From contig NZ_CP066149.1 in the NCBI RefSeq assembly GCF_023206395.1, positions 248,001 to 312,000 of the forward strand: DNA of 64,000 bases, given 5' to 3'. The notes beneath the pieces were generated by a model, which was given only the letters and a program-made list of their open reading frames with translations, had not been told where the DNA came from and searched no databases. Source of the stretch: Vibrio sp. ED004. GTDB taxonomy: Bacteria > Pseudomonadota > Gammaproteobacteria > Enterobacterales > Vibrionaceae. Shown here piece after piece: positions 45,347 through 55,270 of this stretch. The position numbers and the translations under genes were made by a program. Every line of letters starts with the position of its first letter. Within the stretch, counting starts at the first letter, position 1.

Positions 45347-45862
45347 TTACTGTTGAGTCAGGTTCAAAGTCACAGAGCCAATGTAACAAGCGCTTCGGCA
45401 CTCTCCACAGCCATTGCACTTATCTTGAACGACCGTAGGCAACTCTCCTACTTCAATGTGTATCGCACCGACAGAACACGCGGTTTGGCATGCATTACAG
45501 TCCATTTGCATGTAGTTATTGCAGCTATCAGCAAAGCTGGGCTTCAAGTCGATATAAGACGTCACGGTTTGATGCAGCGCGCCAGTCGGACACACTTCAC
45601 TGCACTTATTACACATCGAACAACTGTTGTAATCCAAATTCAGTAGCGCACTGCCCTCTAGCATCTCAATAACGCTATTCGGACACGCTTGCTCGCACAA
45701 CCCACAACCGTCGCAAAGACGCTCAAACAGCACCTCATCGACAGCCCTAGGTGGCCTAGCATGTATGCGCTGTGATTTCTCTTCATAACTTGCAGCCGCT
45801 TTAACTGGCTTAGAGAGTCGAGTTAAGAAACCACGCCTATTTGAATTTATTTGCTCAGACAT
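45347..45862 (-). CDS. NapF-like multi-cluster ferredoxin of the DMSO-reductase locus
   Basis: 171 residues. Cysteine groups CDGCGLCEQACPN, CSMCNKCSEVCP, CNACQTACSVGA and CNGCGECRSACYI fit several [4Fe-4S] clusters as in NapF. The N-terminal NRRGFLTRLSKP resembles a short NapF-type twin-Arg start. NapF proteins help insert or activate molybdoenzymes in the cytoplasm. Here the gene follows a TorD-like chaperone gene (adjacent, 0-1 base) and is divergent from dmsABC, so it probably serves DMSO reductase rather than Nap. Confidence 0.85.
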   Translation of the reverse strand: MSEQINSNRRGFLTRLSKPVKAAASYEEKSQRIHARPPRAVDEVLFERLCDGCGLCEQACPNSVIEMLEGSALLNLDYNSCSMCNKCSEVCPTGALHQTVTSYIDLKPSFADSCNNYMQMDCNACQTACSVGAIHIEVGELPTVVQDKCNGCGECRSACYIGSVTLNLTQQ

Positions 45863-46428
45863 TAGTCGATATATAACTTTTTAGTGGCAACGTTTAAATT
45901 ATATTCAGATGTTAATTGATTAAGCCAATTTATTACATCACTTGATAGCTTCTTATAAAATGATAAATCTGATGCTGTATTTAATTTATCTAAATAAACA
46001 GAAGACCAAGGTAATAAGTGACACTCAAGTAATTCACTAGCTGAATTAACATTATTGTTTTCTAACAAATACGCATGAGCGAATAACATTAAACCAAATT
46101 GATCTTCTGGCTCTCTTAAACCTGTATCCAATTCAATTTGGTTTAATTCTAGAAACTGTCGATATTCCACAGTCGATGCACCAAACACCACACGGTCTTT
46201 ATCTAGGTACACAGAGCCCCAAGGCGGAGCTGGCATGTCTCCAACGCCTTCAAACAAGCGGCTAAACTCTGCAGCTAAGGCATCTTCCTGTTCGTTTTGA
46301 AGTGCCAGTAAGCAATCTTCTGATAAGACTTGGCTCTCTACTAGTGCCTGAACAATATCTAATAACTGTTCTTTATTTGTTGCTTGATAAAATAATGAAC
46401 CGAGCAATTTATGCGTATCAATAATCAT
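45862..46428 (-). CDS. TorD/DmsD-family molybdoenzyme chaperone
   Basis: 188 residues, all-helical, with the family core APPWGSVYLDKDRVVFGASTVEYRQFL (about 76-100) and EPEDQFGLMLFAHAYLLE (about 115-135). Such chaperones bind the Tat signal of the catalytic subunit and hold it for cofactor loading. Placement beside dmsA indicates DmsA as client. AT-rich in its C-terminal third. Confidence 0.85.
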   Translation of the reverse strand: MIIDTHKLLGSLFYQATNKEQLLDIVQALVESQVLSEDCLLALQNEQEDALAAEFSRLFEGVGDMPAPPWGSVYLDKDRVVFGASTVEYRQFLELNQIELDTGLREPEDQFGLMLFAHAYLLENNNVNSASELLECHLLPWSSVYLDKLNTASDLSFYKKLSSDVINWLNQLTSEYNLNVATKKLYID

Positions 46429-46535
46429 TCTTATTTATACCGTAATTGGTTTAACGACGATTATATAAATACACCAACTAGATTCTTTGATCTATTTTAT
46501 ACATTCGATTCATAACATTTAAATTTCGCTCTTAT

Positions 46536-46549
46536 TTGATGCCAATCAA
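46536..46549 (+). promoter_or_regulatory. Consensus FNR site between the chaperone gene and dmsA
   Basis: TTGAT-GCCA-ATCAA, an exact match to the FNR consensus, about 90 bases before dmsA. Predicts anaerobic activation of one or both divergent operons. Confidence 0.82.
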
Positions 46550-46626
46550 TCAATATTTAGAAATAAAAATATAGAAGCCAAACTACCTATAAAGTGCTAG
46601 CTATCAATAACAATAGGCATCTTAGA

Positions 46627-49065
46627 ATGACGAATAAGAAAGAATCTGGGGTAATGAATCTTACTCGAAGAGGCTTCATGAAAGCTTCTTCGGCGGTAGG
46701 TAGTGCAGCCGCACTCGCGGGCGGTATCGCTTTACCTTTCAAATCCAAACCAGTAGCGGCTGCGGTTGCTGAGAATGTGGATGAGAAAATCGTATGGAGT
46801 GCATGTACAGTAAACTGTGGCTCACGCTGCCCGTTACGTATGCATGTACAAAACGGTGAAATCAAATACGTAGAAACAGACAATACGGGTACTGACGAAT
46901 ACGGTCATCACCAAGTACGTGCGTGTCTACGTGGTCGCTCTATGCGTCGCCGTGTTTACAACCCAGATCGCCTGAAATACCCAATGAAACGTGTGGGCAA
47001 ACGTGGTGAAGGTAAGTTTAAGCGTATTAGTTGGGAAGAGGCTTATGATGAAGTCGCTGGCACTATGCAACGCCTTATCAAAGATTACGGTAACGACACT
47101 ATCTACCTAAACTACGGTACAGGTACACTTGGTGGTACGGTAACTAAGTCTTGGCCACCAGCTCAGACGCTGATTGCGCGTCTAATGAACCTAAGTGGTG
47201 GTTACCTAAACCATTATGGTGACTACTCAACAGCGCAAATCGCGAAAGGCTTGAGCTACACCTACGGTGGTTGGGCAAACAACAACTCTTTCTCTGACTT
47301 AGAGAACACTAAGCTTAACATCCAATTTGGTAACAACCCTGCTGAGACTCGTATGTCTGGCGGCGGTCTGATCCACCACTACGTAGAAAGCAAAAACAAA
47401 TCAAACGCAAGAACGATCATCATCGATCCACGCTACACCGATACTGCCGGTGGCCGTGAAGATCAGTGGATCCCAATTCGTCCTTCTACGGATGCTGCAT
47501 TGGTAGCGGGTCTTGCGCATGTGATGATTACTGAAGACCTAGTCGACCAACCGTTCCTAGACAAATACTGTGTCGGTTACGATGAGAAGACCCTTCCTGC
47601 ATCAGCGCCTAAAAACAGTGACTACAAATCTTACATCCTAGGTTTAGGTGAAGATGGCGTAGAGAAGACACCAGAGTGGGCTTCTAAGATCACAGGCATT
47701 CCGGTTGATACTATCGTTAAGCTTGGCCGTGAGATGGGCACAGCGAAACCGTGTGCTATCCACCAAGGTTGGGGTCTACAACGTACTGCGAACGGTGAGC
47801 TAGCTTGTCGTGCAATCGCAATGCTGTCGCTACTCACTGGCTCTGTCGGTGTATCAGGCGGTTCAACAGGTGCTCGTGAAAGTGACATCAACATTCCGTT
47901 TGTTCGCTTCCCGACTGTTCCAAACCCTGTTGAAACATCAATTTCAATGTTCATGTGGACAGACGCAATTCACCGTCACCACGAGATGACAGACATCACT
48001 GACGGTGTTCGCGGTGCTGAGCGCCTTAAGAACCCAATCAAGATGATCTGGAACTACGCAGGTAACTGCATCATCAACCAACACTCAGACATCAACAAGA
48101 CGCACGCGATCCTTCAAGATGAAAGCGCATGTGAAATGATTGTTGTGGTTGATAACCATATGACGTCTTCTGCGAAATACGCCGACATCATCCTGCCTGA
48201 CTTAACCACATCAGAACAAGACGACTGGTGTATGGATGGTAAAGCATCGAACATGCCTTACTTCATCTACGCACAAAAAGCGATTGAGCCTCAGTTTGAA
48301 GCAAAATCTATCTACGAGATGTGTACGCAACTTGCTAAGCGCATGGGCGTTGAAAAAGAGTTCACAGAAGGTCGTACTCAAGAACAATGGATTGAGCACC
48401 TTTACGCGGAAACTCGTAAGAACGATCCAACACTGCCAACCTTCGAAGAGATGAAAGAGCTGGGTATCTACAAGCGTAGCTACGACCACCACTACATCGC
48501 TTACGAAGATTTCCGTAAAGACCCTGAAGCGAATCCACTGACTACACCAAGTGGCAAAATCGAGATTTACTCAGAGCAACTAGCTGATATCGCGAAAACG
48601 TGGAAGCTGAAAGAAGATGAAGTGATTCACCCACTTCCGATTTACGCAGATTCTTTTGAAGGTCATAACGATCCACTAGCAGAGAAGTACCCACTTCAGC
48701 TAACGGGCTTCCACTACAAGGCTCGTACGCACTCAACTTACGGCAACGTTGCAGAGATCAAAGCTGCGGCACCGCAAGAGTTGTGGATCAACCCAATCGA
48801 TGCGAAAGAACGTGGTATTGAAAGCGGCGACATGGTGAGTATTTTCAACGACCGTGGCGAAGTACATATTCCAGCGAAAGTGACACCAAGGATTCTTCCT
48901 CGAGTTGTCGCACTAGGCGAAGGTGCATGGTACGCACCCGATGGTCAGAAGATCGACCATGCAGGCTCTATCAACGTGCTGACCACTCAGCGCCCGAGTC
49001 CACTTGCTAAGGGTAACCCTCAGCATACAAACCTAGTTCAAATCAAAGCGCTAAAGAAAGCATAA
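46627..49065 (+). CDS. dmsA: DMSO reductase-type molybdopterin catalytic subunit
   Basis: About 812 residues from ATG 46627 (ATG 46654 is an alternative). Tat signal LTRRGFMKASSAVGSAAAL. Then the [4Fe-4S] site CTVNCGSRCPLRMHV and the molybdopterin domains (QWIPIRPSTDAALVAGLAHVM; GGSTGARESDIN; C-terminal LQLTGFHYKARTHSTYGNV). It reduces DMSO or related S/N-oxides on the periplasmic side. Directly followed by dmsB (11 bases) and dmsC. DmsA versus a close relative acting on another oxide cannot be settled by sequence alone. Confidence 0.92.
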   Translation: MTNKKESGVMNLTRRGFMKASSAVGSAAALAGGIALPFKSKPVAAAVAENVDEKIVWSACTVNCGSRCPLRMHVQNGEIKYVETDNTGTDEYGHHQVRACLRGRSMRRRVYNPDRLKYPMKRVGKRGEGKFKRISWEEAYDEVAGTMQRLIKDYGNDTIYLNYGTGTLGGTVTKSWPPAQTLIARLMNLSGGYLNHYGDYSTAQIAKGLSYTYGGWANNNSFSDLENTKLNIQFGNNPAETRMSGGGLIHHYVESKNKSNARTIIIDPRYTDTAGGREDQWIPIRPSTDAALVAGLAHVMITEDLVDQPFLDKYCVGYDEKTLPASAPKNSDYKSYILGLGEDGVEKTPEWASKITGIPVDTIVKLGREMGTAKPCAIHQGWGLQRTANGELACRAIAMLSLLTGSVGVSGGSTGARESDINIPFVRFPTVPNPVETSISMFMWTDAIHRHHEMTDITDGVRGAERLKNPIKMIWNYAGNCIINQHSDINKTHAILQDESACEMIVVVDNHMTSSAKYADIILPDLTTSEQDDWCMDGKASNMPYFIYAQKAIEPQFEAKSIYEMCTQLAKRMGVEKEFTEGRTQEQWIEHLYAETRKNDPTLPTFEEMKELGIYKRSYDHHYIAYEDFRKDPEANPLTTPSGKIEIYSEQLADIAKTWKLKEDEVIHPLPIYADSFEGHNDPLAEKYPLQLTGFHYKARTHSTYGNVAEIKAAAPQELWINPIDAKERGIESGDMVSIFNDRGEVHIPAKVTPRILPRVVALGEGAWYAPDGQKIDHAGSINVLTTQRPSPLAKGNPQHTNLVQIKALKKA

Positions 49066-49076
49066 GGTAGGTTGGA

Positions 49077-49697
49077 ATGAAACAATACGGCTTTTACATT
49101 GATTCAAGTAAATGCACGGGTTGTAAAACCTGTCAGCTTGCTTGTAAAGATTATAACGATCTAGACATCAAAACGAACTACCGTCGCGTATACGAATACG
49201 CAGGTGGTGGCTTCACTCAAGATGGCGACACCTGGGTTCAGAAAGATGTCTTTTCTTACTACCTGTCTATCGCTTGTAACCACTGTACTAACCCTGCATG
49301 TGTGAAAGTGTGTCCTTCGGGCGCAATGCACAAACGTGATGAAGACGGCTTGGTTGTGGTTGACGAAAGTGTATGTATTGGTTGTCAGCATTGTAGCAAT
49401 GCGTGTCCTTACGGCGCACCACAATACAATGCGAAGAAAGGTCACATGACCAAATGCGATGGTTGCTACCAACGTGTTTCAGAAGGTAAACAACCTATCT
49501 GTGTTGAGTCTTGCCCACTTCGCGCATTGGAGTTTGGTGAAATTAATACACTTCGCGAGAAGTACGGTTCTGGTGCAGATGTGGCGCCACTGCCATCTTC
49601 CACCGAAACGCTGCCAAACATCGTGATCAAGCTGAACAAAAACGCGAAGCCTACTGGCGATACCAGTGGTCACCTAGCAAACCCGAAGGAGGTGTAA
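49077..49697 (+). CDS. dmsB: DMSO reductase iron-sulfur subunit
   Basis: 206 residues with four cysteine groups: CTGCKTCQLACKDYND, CNHCTNPACVKVCPSGA, CIGCQHCSNACPYGAPQ and CDGC...CVESCPLRALEFG. It carries electrons from DmsC to DmsA. No Tat signal of its own, as expected for a hitch-hiking subunit. It ends one base before dmsC starts; GGAGG lies in its last codons. Confidence 0.95.
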   Translation: MKQYGFYIDSSKCTGCKTCQLACKDYNDLDIKTNYRRVYEYAGGGFTQDGDTWVQKDVFSYYLSIACNHCTNPACVKVCPSGAMHKRDEDGLVVVDESVCIGCQHCSNACPYGAPQYNAKKGHMTKCDGCYQRVSEGKQPICVESCPLRALEFGEINTLREKYGSGADVAPLPSSTETLPNIVIKLNKNAKPTGDTSGHLANPKEV

Positions 49698-49698
49698 G

Positions 49699-50544
49699 AT
49701 GATTTTTCATGAGTGGTCTTTGATCTTCTTTACGGTACTGGCTCAAACAGCCGTGGGTGGTTACTTACTTATTGGCGCACGTGCACTGGTACTTGGTCAT
49801 GACGAAGAGAAACTGAACAGCTACAAGGTTCCAATGTTCATTCTGTGGGCATTAATGGGTCTTGGTTTTATGTTCTCGACAACGCACCTTGGCTCTCCAC
49901 TGCGCGCGTTTAATGCCTTTAACCAACTAGGTTCTGCATGGCTATCTAACGAAGTGTTCTTCGGCGCGGCATTCTTCGCAGTAGGCGGCCTACAGTGGCT
50001 ACTATCTGTAGTTAAAAAAGGTGGCGTGGCTATCCAGAAAGCACTGATGGTTGGCGCTATGGTGCTGGGTGTTATCTTCATGTACGCGATGATCAACGTA
50101 TACATGATCAATACAGTACCTACATGGGACAACATCTACACACCACTGAGCTTCATCATGACGATGATTGTGGGTGGCTTGCTGCTGTCTCAGTTCGTGA
50201 TTGTGTTCGCAAACGATAGCCGCTTTACGGTTGACCGTAATATCACCATGCTGGCTGTGATTGCGGTTGCGATCAGCTTACTTGTGACAGTAGGCAAACT
50301 GGACCTAATCGGCGACATCCAAACTTCAGCAGCAAAAGCATCTGAGTTGGTTGACGGTTTAGGCAGCTATGTGATTCTTCAAGTTGCATTACTGATGGCA
50401 AGCTTACTGATTTGGATTCTACCTATGCTGAACAAAGCAAAAGTGAACCCAGTAAACCTAGGCCTAGCATTAGTACTGTTCTTAGCTTCAGAGTTAATCG
50501 GCCGTGGCTTGTTCTACAGCCTACACATGACAAGCGGTTTGTAA
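49699..50544 (+). CDS. dmsC: DMSO reductase membrane anchor subunit
   Basis: 281 residues, about eight membrane helices. The N-terminus MIFHEWSLIFFTVLAQTAVGGYLL and the THLGSPLRAFNAFNQLGSAWLSNEV segment are typical of DmsC. It oxidises menaquinol and anchors DmsAB. Strong GGAGG ribosome site just upstream. Confidence 0.94.
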   Translation: MIFHEWSLIFFTVLAQTAVGGYLLIGARALVLGHDEEKLNSYKVPMFILWALMGLGFMFSTTHLGSPLRAFNAFNQLGSAWLSNEVFFGAAFFAVGGLQWLLSVVKKGGVAIQKALMVGAMVLGVIFMYAMINVYMINTVPTWDNIYTPLSFIMTMIVGGLLLSQFVIVFANDSRFTVDRNITMLAVIAVAISLLVTVGKLDLIGDIQTSAAKASELVDGLGSYVILQVALLMASLLIWILPMLNKAKVNPVNLGLALVLFLASELIGRGLFYSLHMTSGL

Positions 50545-50616
50545 TCACTTACTCAGTTTAAGTGCTAGCTACAAAGCTATTCGCCAATTGTTGGCTTATC
50601 TAGAAGACTAGGTAAA

Positions 50617-50655
50617 CAAAAGGCCCCACAACCATATGGATGTGGGGCCTTTTTA
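50617..50655. terminator. Terminator after dmsC (bidirectional)
   Basis: AAAAGGCCCCACA/TGTGGGGCCTTTTT stem with a 10-base loop, between the converging dmsC and CinA genes. Confidence 0.9.
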
Positions 50656-50723
50656 TTTGTTCTGTTTTAACCTTAGTTCAAGAGGTCTTGGCTCAAGAAA
50701 ACTTGGTTAACGATAAGAGCAGC

Positions 50724-51962
50724 TTACTTGATGATAGCCGAAGGGATAAACATATCCTTCACGCGTTTTAGTGAAGAATAGTCACCAAACATAGGTTTGC
50801 TATCTAAGTGTCTTCTCAGCATATCTGCCGCTACGGTTTTGATAATGGTACGTGCATCTTCACGATTGTATTGGCGATAGAACTCGAGCACTTGTCCCCA
50901 CTCACCCGCTTCGCTCGATAGCGCGATACTGAATGTATTGCCTTCTAACTTGCCCGTCACCAAGGCCAATTCCGTCCCGCACTTCTCTCTGGTTGCACCC
51001 GCTAAGGCAAAAGTCGCCGCTAGTGGGTCGCTCTTTTCGAGTTCACTCTCTTTTGGTTCAGCCATCACCCAAGAGTGACCGAAGCAATCTTCAACTTGCT
51101 CATTCGATTGTAGCCAAGCCGAAAGCGCACCTTTGGTCGACACTTCAGATACAGATAAGGTTTTCTTTCTCTCTGCCATGATGTGGCCAATATGATCAAT
51201 CATCGGTTCATCAACACTGACTACGTTGCTCTCTAACAGCTTGTACACCATTTGTAGCAGTTTAACGCGCGTTTCTAAGCCAGACTTAGGCCCAAACAGT
51301 TTTACCTCAATGAAGGGTAGATAAGAGCGATAGCCCAACTCATAACCTTCAGGCAGCTTTAATTGGTCTAATACATCCGAGATACCCGACTCAGATAAGC
51401 CAAACGTAAACAAGCGACTGCATTCTGAGGCAACAACTTGAGGATACGTGCGTGACAAATCAGGCAGGATTTCAAAGGTCACCATACGCTTGAATTCACT
51501 CGGCACTCCCGGCGTGAAATAGAAAGTCGCATCGTTGATTTTCAGCTTAAAGCCACATGCGGTGCCAACAGGGTTATCGACAATCTCAGAGCTTGCTGGC
51601 AGCAAGGCTTGCTTAAGGTTGCTGTCAGGCATCGGCATGCCACGTCCTGAAAACATCTCTTCCATACGAGCGAGCCATTCAGGGAACATGACTAACTTTT
51701 GCTCGGAAGCAGCGGCAGCGGCGGCTGCACTCATATCATCGGTTGTCGGCCCTAAACCACCATTGACGATAACCACATCATAGTTAAAGCTCAGCATCAG
51801 CAGTTCTTCAACCAGAGCACTCATTTGGTCACCCACAGTGGAACGTTTCGCAAGAGCAAAACCATGCTGATAAAACTCACCAGACATCCAAGCTGCGTTT
51901 GTGTCTACAATGTCTCCGTGAAGAACTTCTTCACCTGTGCTTAACATTGCGATTTTCGTCAT
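50724..51962 (-). CDS. cinA: CinA-family protein (MoCF-like domain plus C-terminal region)
   Basis: 412 residues from ATG 51962. The N-terminal MoCF/CinA domain (about 1-170) shows MLSTGEEVLHGDIVDTNAAWMS, VIVNGGLGPTTDDMSA and FTPGVPSEFKRM. The C-terminal part (about 265-412) includes AEPKESELEKSDPLAATFALAGATREKCGTELALVTGKLEG, corresponding to the PncC-like NMN amidohydrolase domain in diverged form. CinA proteins handle pyridine-nucleotide by-products and were named for competence; the exact role here is unknown. Confidence 0.85.
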   Translation of the reverse strand: MTKIAMLSTGEEVLHGDIVDTNAAWMSGEFYQHGFALAKRSTVGDQMSALVEELLMLSFNYDVVIVNGGLGPTTDDMSAAAAAAASEQKLVMFPEWLARMEEMFSGRGMPMPDSNLKQALLPASSEIVDNPVGTACGFKLKINDATFYFTPGVPSEFKRMVTFEILPDLSRTYPQVVASECSRLFTFGLSESGISDVLDQLKLPEGYELGYRSYLPFIEVKLFGPKSGLETRVKLLQMVYKLLESNVVSVDEPMIDHIGHIMAERKKTLSVSEVSTKGALSAWLQSNEQVEDCFGHSWVMAEPKESELEKSDPLAATFALAGATREKCGTELALVTGKLEGNTFSIALSSEAGEWGQVLEFYRQYNREDARTIIKTVAADMLRRHLDSKPMFGDYSSLKRVKDMFIPSAIIK

Positions 51963-52159
51963 ATTTCTATCCCTTGTGGTCATAAAAAGACACTGCATTA
52001 TTCATAAACTGGTCTATGGTTGAATTTGAGACATTTCAGCTTTTCACAAATATTAATAATGTTAAATCTAAGGTTTTCTTAGGAAAAGCGATAAATTATT
52101 AGTTCCCTAAATCAGGCGTTTAATAGATAATTGTGACTCTGATCAATTCTTAACTTCTC

Positions 52160-53080
52160 ATGGAGACCCTTGTGGCCAAATCACCGTTACTAGCAAAGGT
52201 TACTGCTGCATTTTCAATGCTAATGTCAGTTAACTCGGTTGCAAGCCAATACGACTTCGACCAGCCAATCAACCTTTCTTATTCGGATGAATGTGCTCAA
52301 GATTACTGTGTTAATGATAGCTTGTACACCTACAAGCCTAATACCAATTACGCACTGAGCGAATCAAGTGACGAGTACGACTTCTCAATCCAACAACCAA
52401 AACACATGTTGGTGAGTCAAGAGAAGGATTGGGACTACCTAATGGGCCAAACCTACACCATTTTGGGCTTAAGTGTCGCTACGGTAGGTTTGATGACTCT
52501 ACTCCCTGAAAGTATCACTAAGTGGGACGATGACCAACGTGACATCAGCTCATTAGGTAAAAAGTGGAAAGATAACGTGTCTGACGGCCCAGTATGGGAC
52601 CGCGATGAACACTTCCTAAACTACGTGATGCACCCATATTTTGGTGGTGTTTACTATACCGCGGCTCGACACGCAGGTTACGATGAGTTTGAGTCTTTCT
52701 TATACTCTTGGACCATGTCGACGTTCTTCTGGGAATACGGCGTAGAAGCGTTTGCTGAAGTACCATCATGGCAAGATCTGTTCATCACTCCATTCTTCGG
52801 TGCGGTTGTTGGTGAAATGATGCTAGAAGCAGAGCAAGACATCATTGCTTCAGGCGGCGAAGTGATGGGCTCTCAAACCATGGGTGATGTGTCTCTCTTT
52901 TTCCTAAACCCTGTTGGACACATCCACTACTGGGTAAGTGATGCCTGGGGCGGTGACGCAGAAGTTAATCTGAATACTAACCCTTGGTGGGATAACCAAG
53001 ACGCAGCTCGATTCGCATACGATGCTGGCGCACCCTACGATTCTCAGTTTGTTGGTATGAACTTTAAAGTAACCTTCTAA
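52160..53080 (+). CDS. DUF3943 family exported protein
   Basis: 306 residues. The N-terminus has a signal-like stretch (LLAKVTAAFSMLMSVNSVAS). The body holds the DUF3943 pattern: a WDRDEHFLNYVMHPYFGGVYYTAARHAGY segment (about 150-178) and FEYGVEAF-like WEYGVEAFAEVPSWQDLFITPFFGAVVGEMM (about 194-225), rich in aromatic residues. Probably outer-membrane or periplasmic; function unknown. ATG 52160 is given; GTG 52172 has a better-spaced GGAG and may be the true start. Confidence 0.78.
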   Translation: METLVAKSPLLAKVTAAFSMLMSVNSVASQYDFDQPINLSYSDECAQDYCVNDSLYTYKPNTNYALSESSDEYDFSIQQPKHMLVSQEKDWDYLMGQTYTILGLSVATVGLMTLLPESITKWDDDQRDISSLGKKWKDNVSDGPVWDRDEHFLNYVMHPYFGGVYYTAARHAGYDEFESFLYSWTMSTFFWEYGVEAFAEVPSWQDLFITPFFGAVVGEMMLEAEQDIIASGGEVMGSQTMGDVSLFFLNPVGHIHYWVSDAWGGDAEVNLNTNPWWDNQDAARFAYDAGAPYDSQFVGMNFKVTF

Positions 53081-53120
53081 TACAGCGACCTGATTACTTT
53101 CGTAAAAACAAAACTCTTCT

Positions 53121-53146
53121 AAAAAGCGGCTCTCTAGCCGCTTTTT
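53121..53146. terminator. Terminator after the DUF3943 gene
   Basis: AAAAAGCGGCT-CTCT-AGCCGCTTTTT hairpin. Confidence 0.88.
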
Positions 53147-53312
53147 TTGTGCCCTACTCTTCATTCTCTTTTTTTGCATCACAGCTTAGTTTCAAAAATT
53201 GACACAGGTCAAACATTGTTCGATGTAACCTTCTACACTGAAATTAAAGAACTTTATCGCGTGATATCAAACATTTAATTAGCAACGATTTATTGAGACT
53301 TTGGGGGCTGAT

Positions 53313-53825
53313 ATGAACAGTACATTTATCGTAAACTTTATCGGAAAAGCATCACCAGCAACAATCAAACAACTTGCTGCGGTTACTCACGAAAACGACG
53401 GGAAATGGCTCATCAGTAAAGTGAATTTTATTGAAGACCAAGTCGCAGGCGTACTCAAGGTTCAACTTCCAGCCATCAACGAATCGATTGTTAAAGAGGC
53501 CTTCAGCGCTAATCCTGATCTCATCGTGCAGTTTGTCGATTCAGACCATTCACACAACGTGCAAGACACAATCCATCACCTAAGACTCGACTCAAACGAC
53601 CGAGCAGGTATCGTTAATGAAGTGACTCATGTATTGGATAGACAAGGCATCAGTATTCTCGATATGGACTGTCACCGAGTATTTATCGCGGGTGGTGGCG
53701 GTGTAAGCTCAAGCCTATTCACTTCTAAAATAGCGGTTAAGCTGCCAATCGAAGTGCAAATTGATGACGTGGTTAATGAGCTAGAAACTCTCAGCGAAGA
53801 TACTCGAGTGATGATTGAGGGTTAG
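53313..53825 (+). CDS. ACT-domain protein, GcvR-like
   Basis: 170 residues from ATG 53313. Two ACT-type beta-alpha-beta modules: FIVNFIGKASPATIKQLAAVTHENDGKWL (about 3-32) and DSNDRAGIVNEVTHVLDRQGISILDMDCH (about 93-122). This is the layout of GcvR, the repressor partner of GcvA in glycine cleavage control. No gcv genes are nearby, so the target is inferred from family only. Confidence 0.78.
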   Translation: MNSTFIVNFIGKASPATIKQLAAVTHENDGKWLISKVNFIEDQVAGVLKVQLPAINESIVKEAFSANPDLIVQFVDSDHSHNVQDTIHHLRLDSNDRAGIVNEVTHVLDRQGISILDMDCHRVFIAGGGGVSSSLFTSKIAVKLPIEVQIDDVVNELETLSEDTRVMIEG

Positions 53826-53875
53826 TTGTTAGTTGTTAGTACTTAACGACACAAACTAAGCATTATATGGAAACA

Positions 53876-53904
53876 AAAAGAGCAGCTCATCGGCTGCTCT
53901 TTTT
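53876..53904. terminator. Bidirectional terminator between the GcvR-like gene and nspC
   Basis: AAAAAGAGCAGC/GCTGCTCTTTTT stem between converging genes. Confidence 0.9.
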
Positions 53905-53926
53905 ATTGTTCTGATGCGATGTTCAG

Positions 53927-55060
53927 TTACTTAACCGACCATTGTGACAATGAACGTTTAAAGTCTTCATAGCCAAATTCATTCAGCTTTTGAACATCAC
54001 CATTGCTGCGCTCGCAGTAGATAGATGGCATCTTCAGGCCGTTGAACCAGTTCAGTTTCACCATGGTGTAACCTGCACTATCCAACAGGTGAAGCTTTTG
54101 ACCGATCTTCAACGGCTCATCAAAGCTTGTTTCACAGAACTGATCGCCCGCCAGACACGAACACGAACCAATCACGTAATCATGGCTGCCGTTTTCAGAG
54201 GCTTCTAATACCGATGCTGGTTCATTGTAGATAAGCGTATCAAGACGGTGTGCTTCAGTTGCTGAATCCACAATCGCCGTTTTCTTTTCGTTCTCAACAA
54301 TATCCACCACTGTCACAACCAAGTCTGTTGTTTTCGTGATAATGGCTTCGCCCGGCTCTAGGTACATCTGTACGCCGTGCTTTTCAGAGAAGGCTTTTAG
54401 AGCAAGACCCAGTTTCTCGATATCGTAGCCCGGCCAAGTGAAGAACACACCACCGCCCATGCTCACCCAATCTAACTTATCTAAGTGCTCACCAAACTGT
54501 TCTGAGATTGAATCAAGCAAACCGATAAAGGCATCAACGTCTTTGTTCTCACAGTTCATGTGGAACATCACGCCATTAATCTCGTCGAAGATCTCTGGCT
54601 TAATGTGGTCAGCTTGAACACCTAAACGAGAGAATTGACGCGCAGGGTTTGCTAAGTCTTGTCCTGCGTAGCTTACGCCCGGATTTAGGCGTAAACCCAG
54701 CGACGCTTTTCCTTCAACAATATGACGGTACGCTTCGAATTGGCTTTGCGAGTTGAAGATCATCTTGTCACAAATATCCGCGACTTCTTTCACGTCATCT
54801 TCGCTGTAGCCCACACTGTAAGCGTGCGTTTCTCCGCCAAAGGTTTCGTGACCAAGTTTCACTTCGTATGGGCCAGAGCTTGTCGTGCCGTCGAGGTAAG
54901 GTTTGATGATGTCAAACACACCCCATGTAGAGAAACACTTCAGTGCCAATACCAGCTTCACACCTGAAATCTCTTTCAGCTGCTTGGCTTTCTCTAAGTT
55001 CGCAATCAACTTGTCTTCGTTGATCATGAAATACGGCGTTTTTAGTTCGTTGTTTTGCAT
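53927..55060 (-). CDS. nspC: Carboxynorspermidine decarboxylase
   Basis: 377 residues, PLP-dependent alanine-racemase-fold decarboxylase. The PLP Lys is in [15 protein letters not shown] (about 42), and the C-terminal active-site segment is [11 protein letters not shown]. It makes norspermidine, used by Vibrio as a polyamine and biofilm signal. AAGG precedes the ATG. Last of three leftward pathway genes; 210 bases separate it from the dehydrogenase gene and contain no clear terminator. Confidence 0.93.
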   Translation of the reverse strand: MQNNELKTPYFMINEDKLIANLEKAKQLKEISGVKLVLALKCFSTWGVFDIIKPYLDGTTSSGPYEVKLGHETFGGETHAYSVGYSEDDVKEVADICDKMIFNSQSQFEAYRHIVEGKASLGLRLNPGVSYAGQDLANPARQFSRLGVQADHIKPEIFDEINGVMFHMNCENKDVDAFIGLLDSISEQFGEHLDKLDWVSMGGGVFFTWPGYDIEKLGLALKAFSEKHGVQMYLEPGEAIITKTTDLVVTVVDIVENEKKTAIVDSATEAHRLDTLIYNEPASVLEASENGSHDYVIGSCSCLAGDQFCETSFDEPLKIGQKLHLLDSAGYTMVKLNWFNGLKMPSIYCERSNGDVQKLNEFGYEDFKRSLSQWSVK

Positions 55061-55270
55061 GTTAATACCTTGCGGCCCTCGCGTTCACGAAGGCACATGA
55101 TAATCGAACAAAGCCGGCGCAACAGCATCGGCTTGTAATTATATGTTCTCGTCATTCCGATAACTTTGGATTGAATTCGCAGAACTTTCCCCTTGTAGTT
55201 AGGACATCGCGCGGAGTTTACGAATGTAAATGAGCACGATGAACAACGCTACGAGGGCAAAGAGCCAGAA

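Noticed and set aside
55061..55270. Small gene or terminator between the dehydrogenase gene and nspC
   Set aside because: No frame or strong hairpin with T-run seen; only a CGTCATTCC fragment similar to the intergenic repeats.
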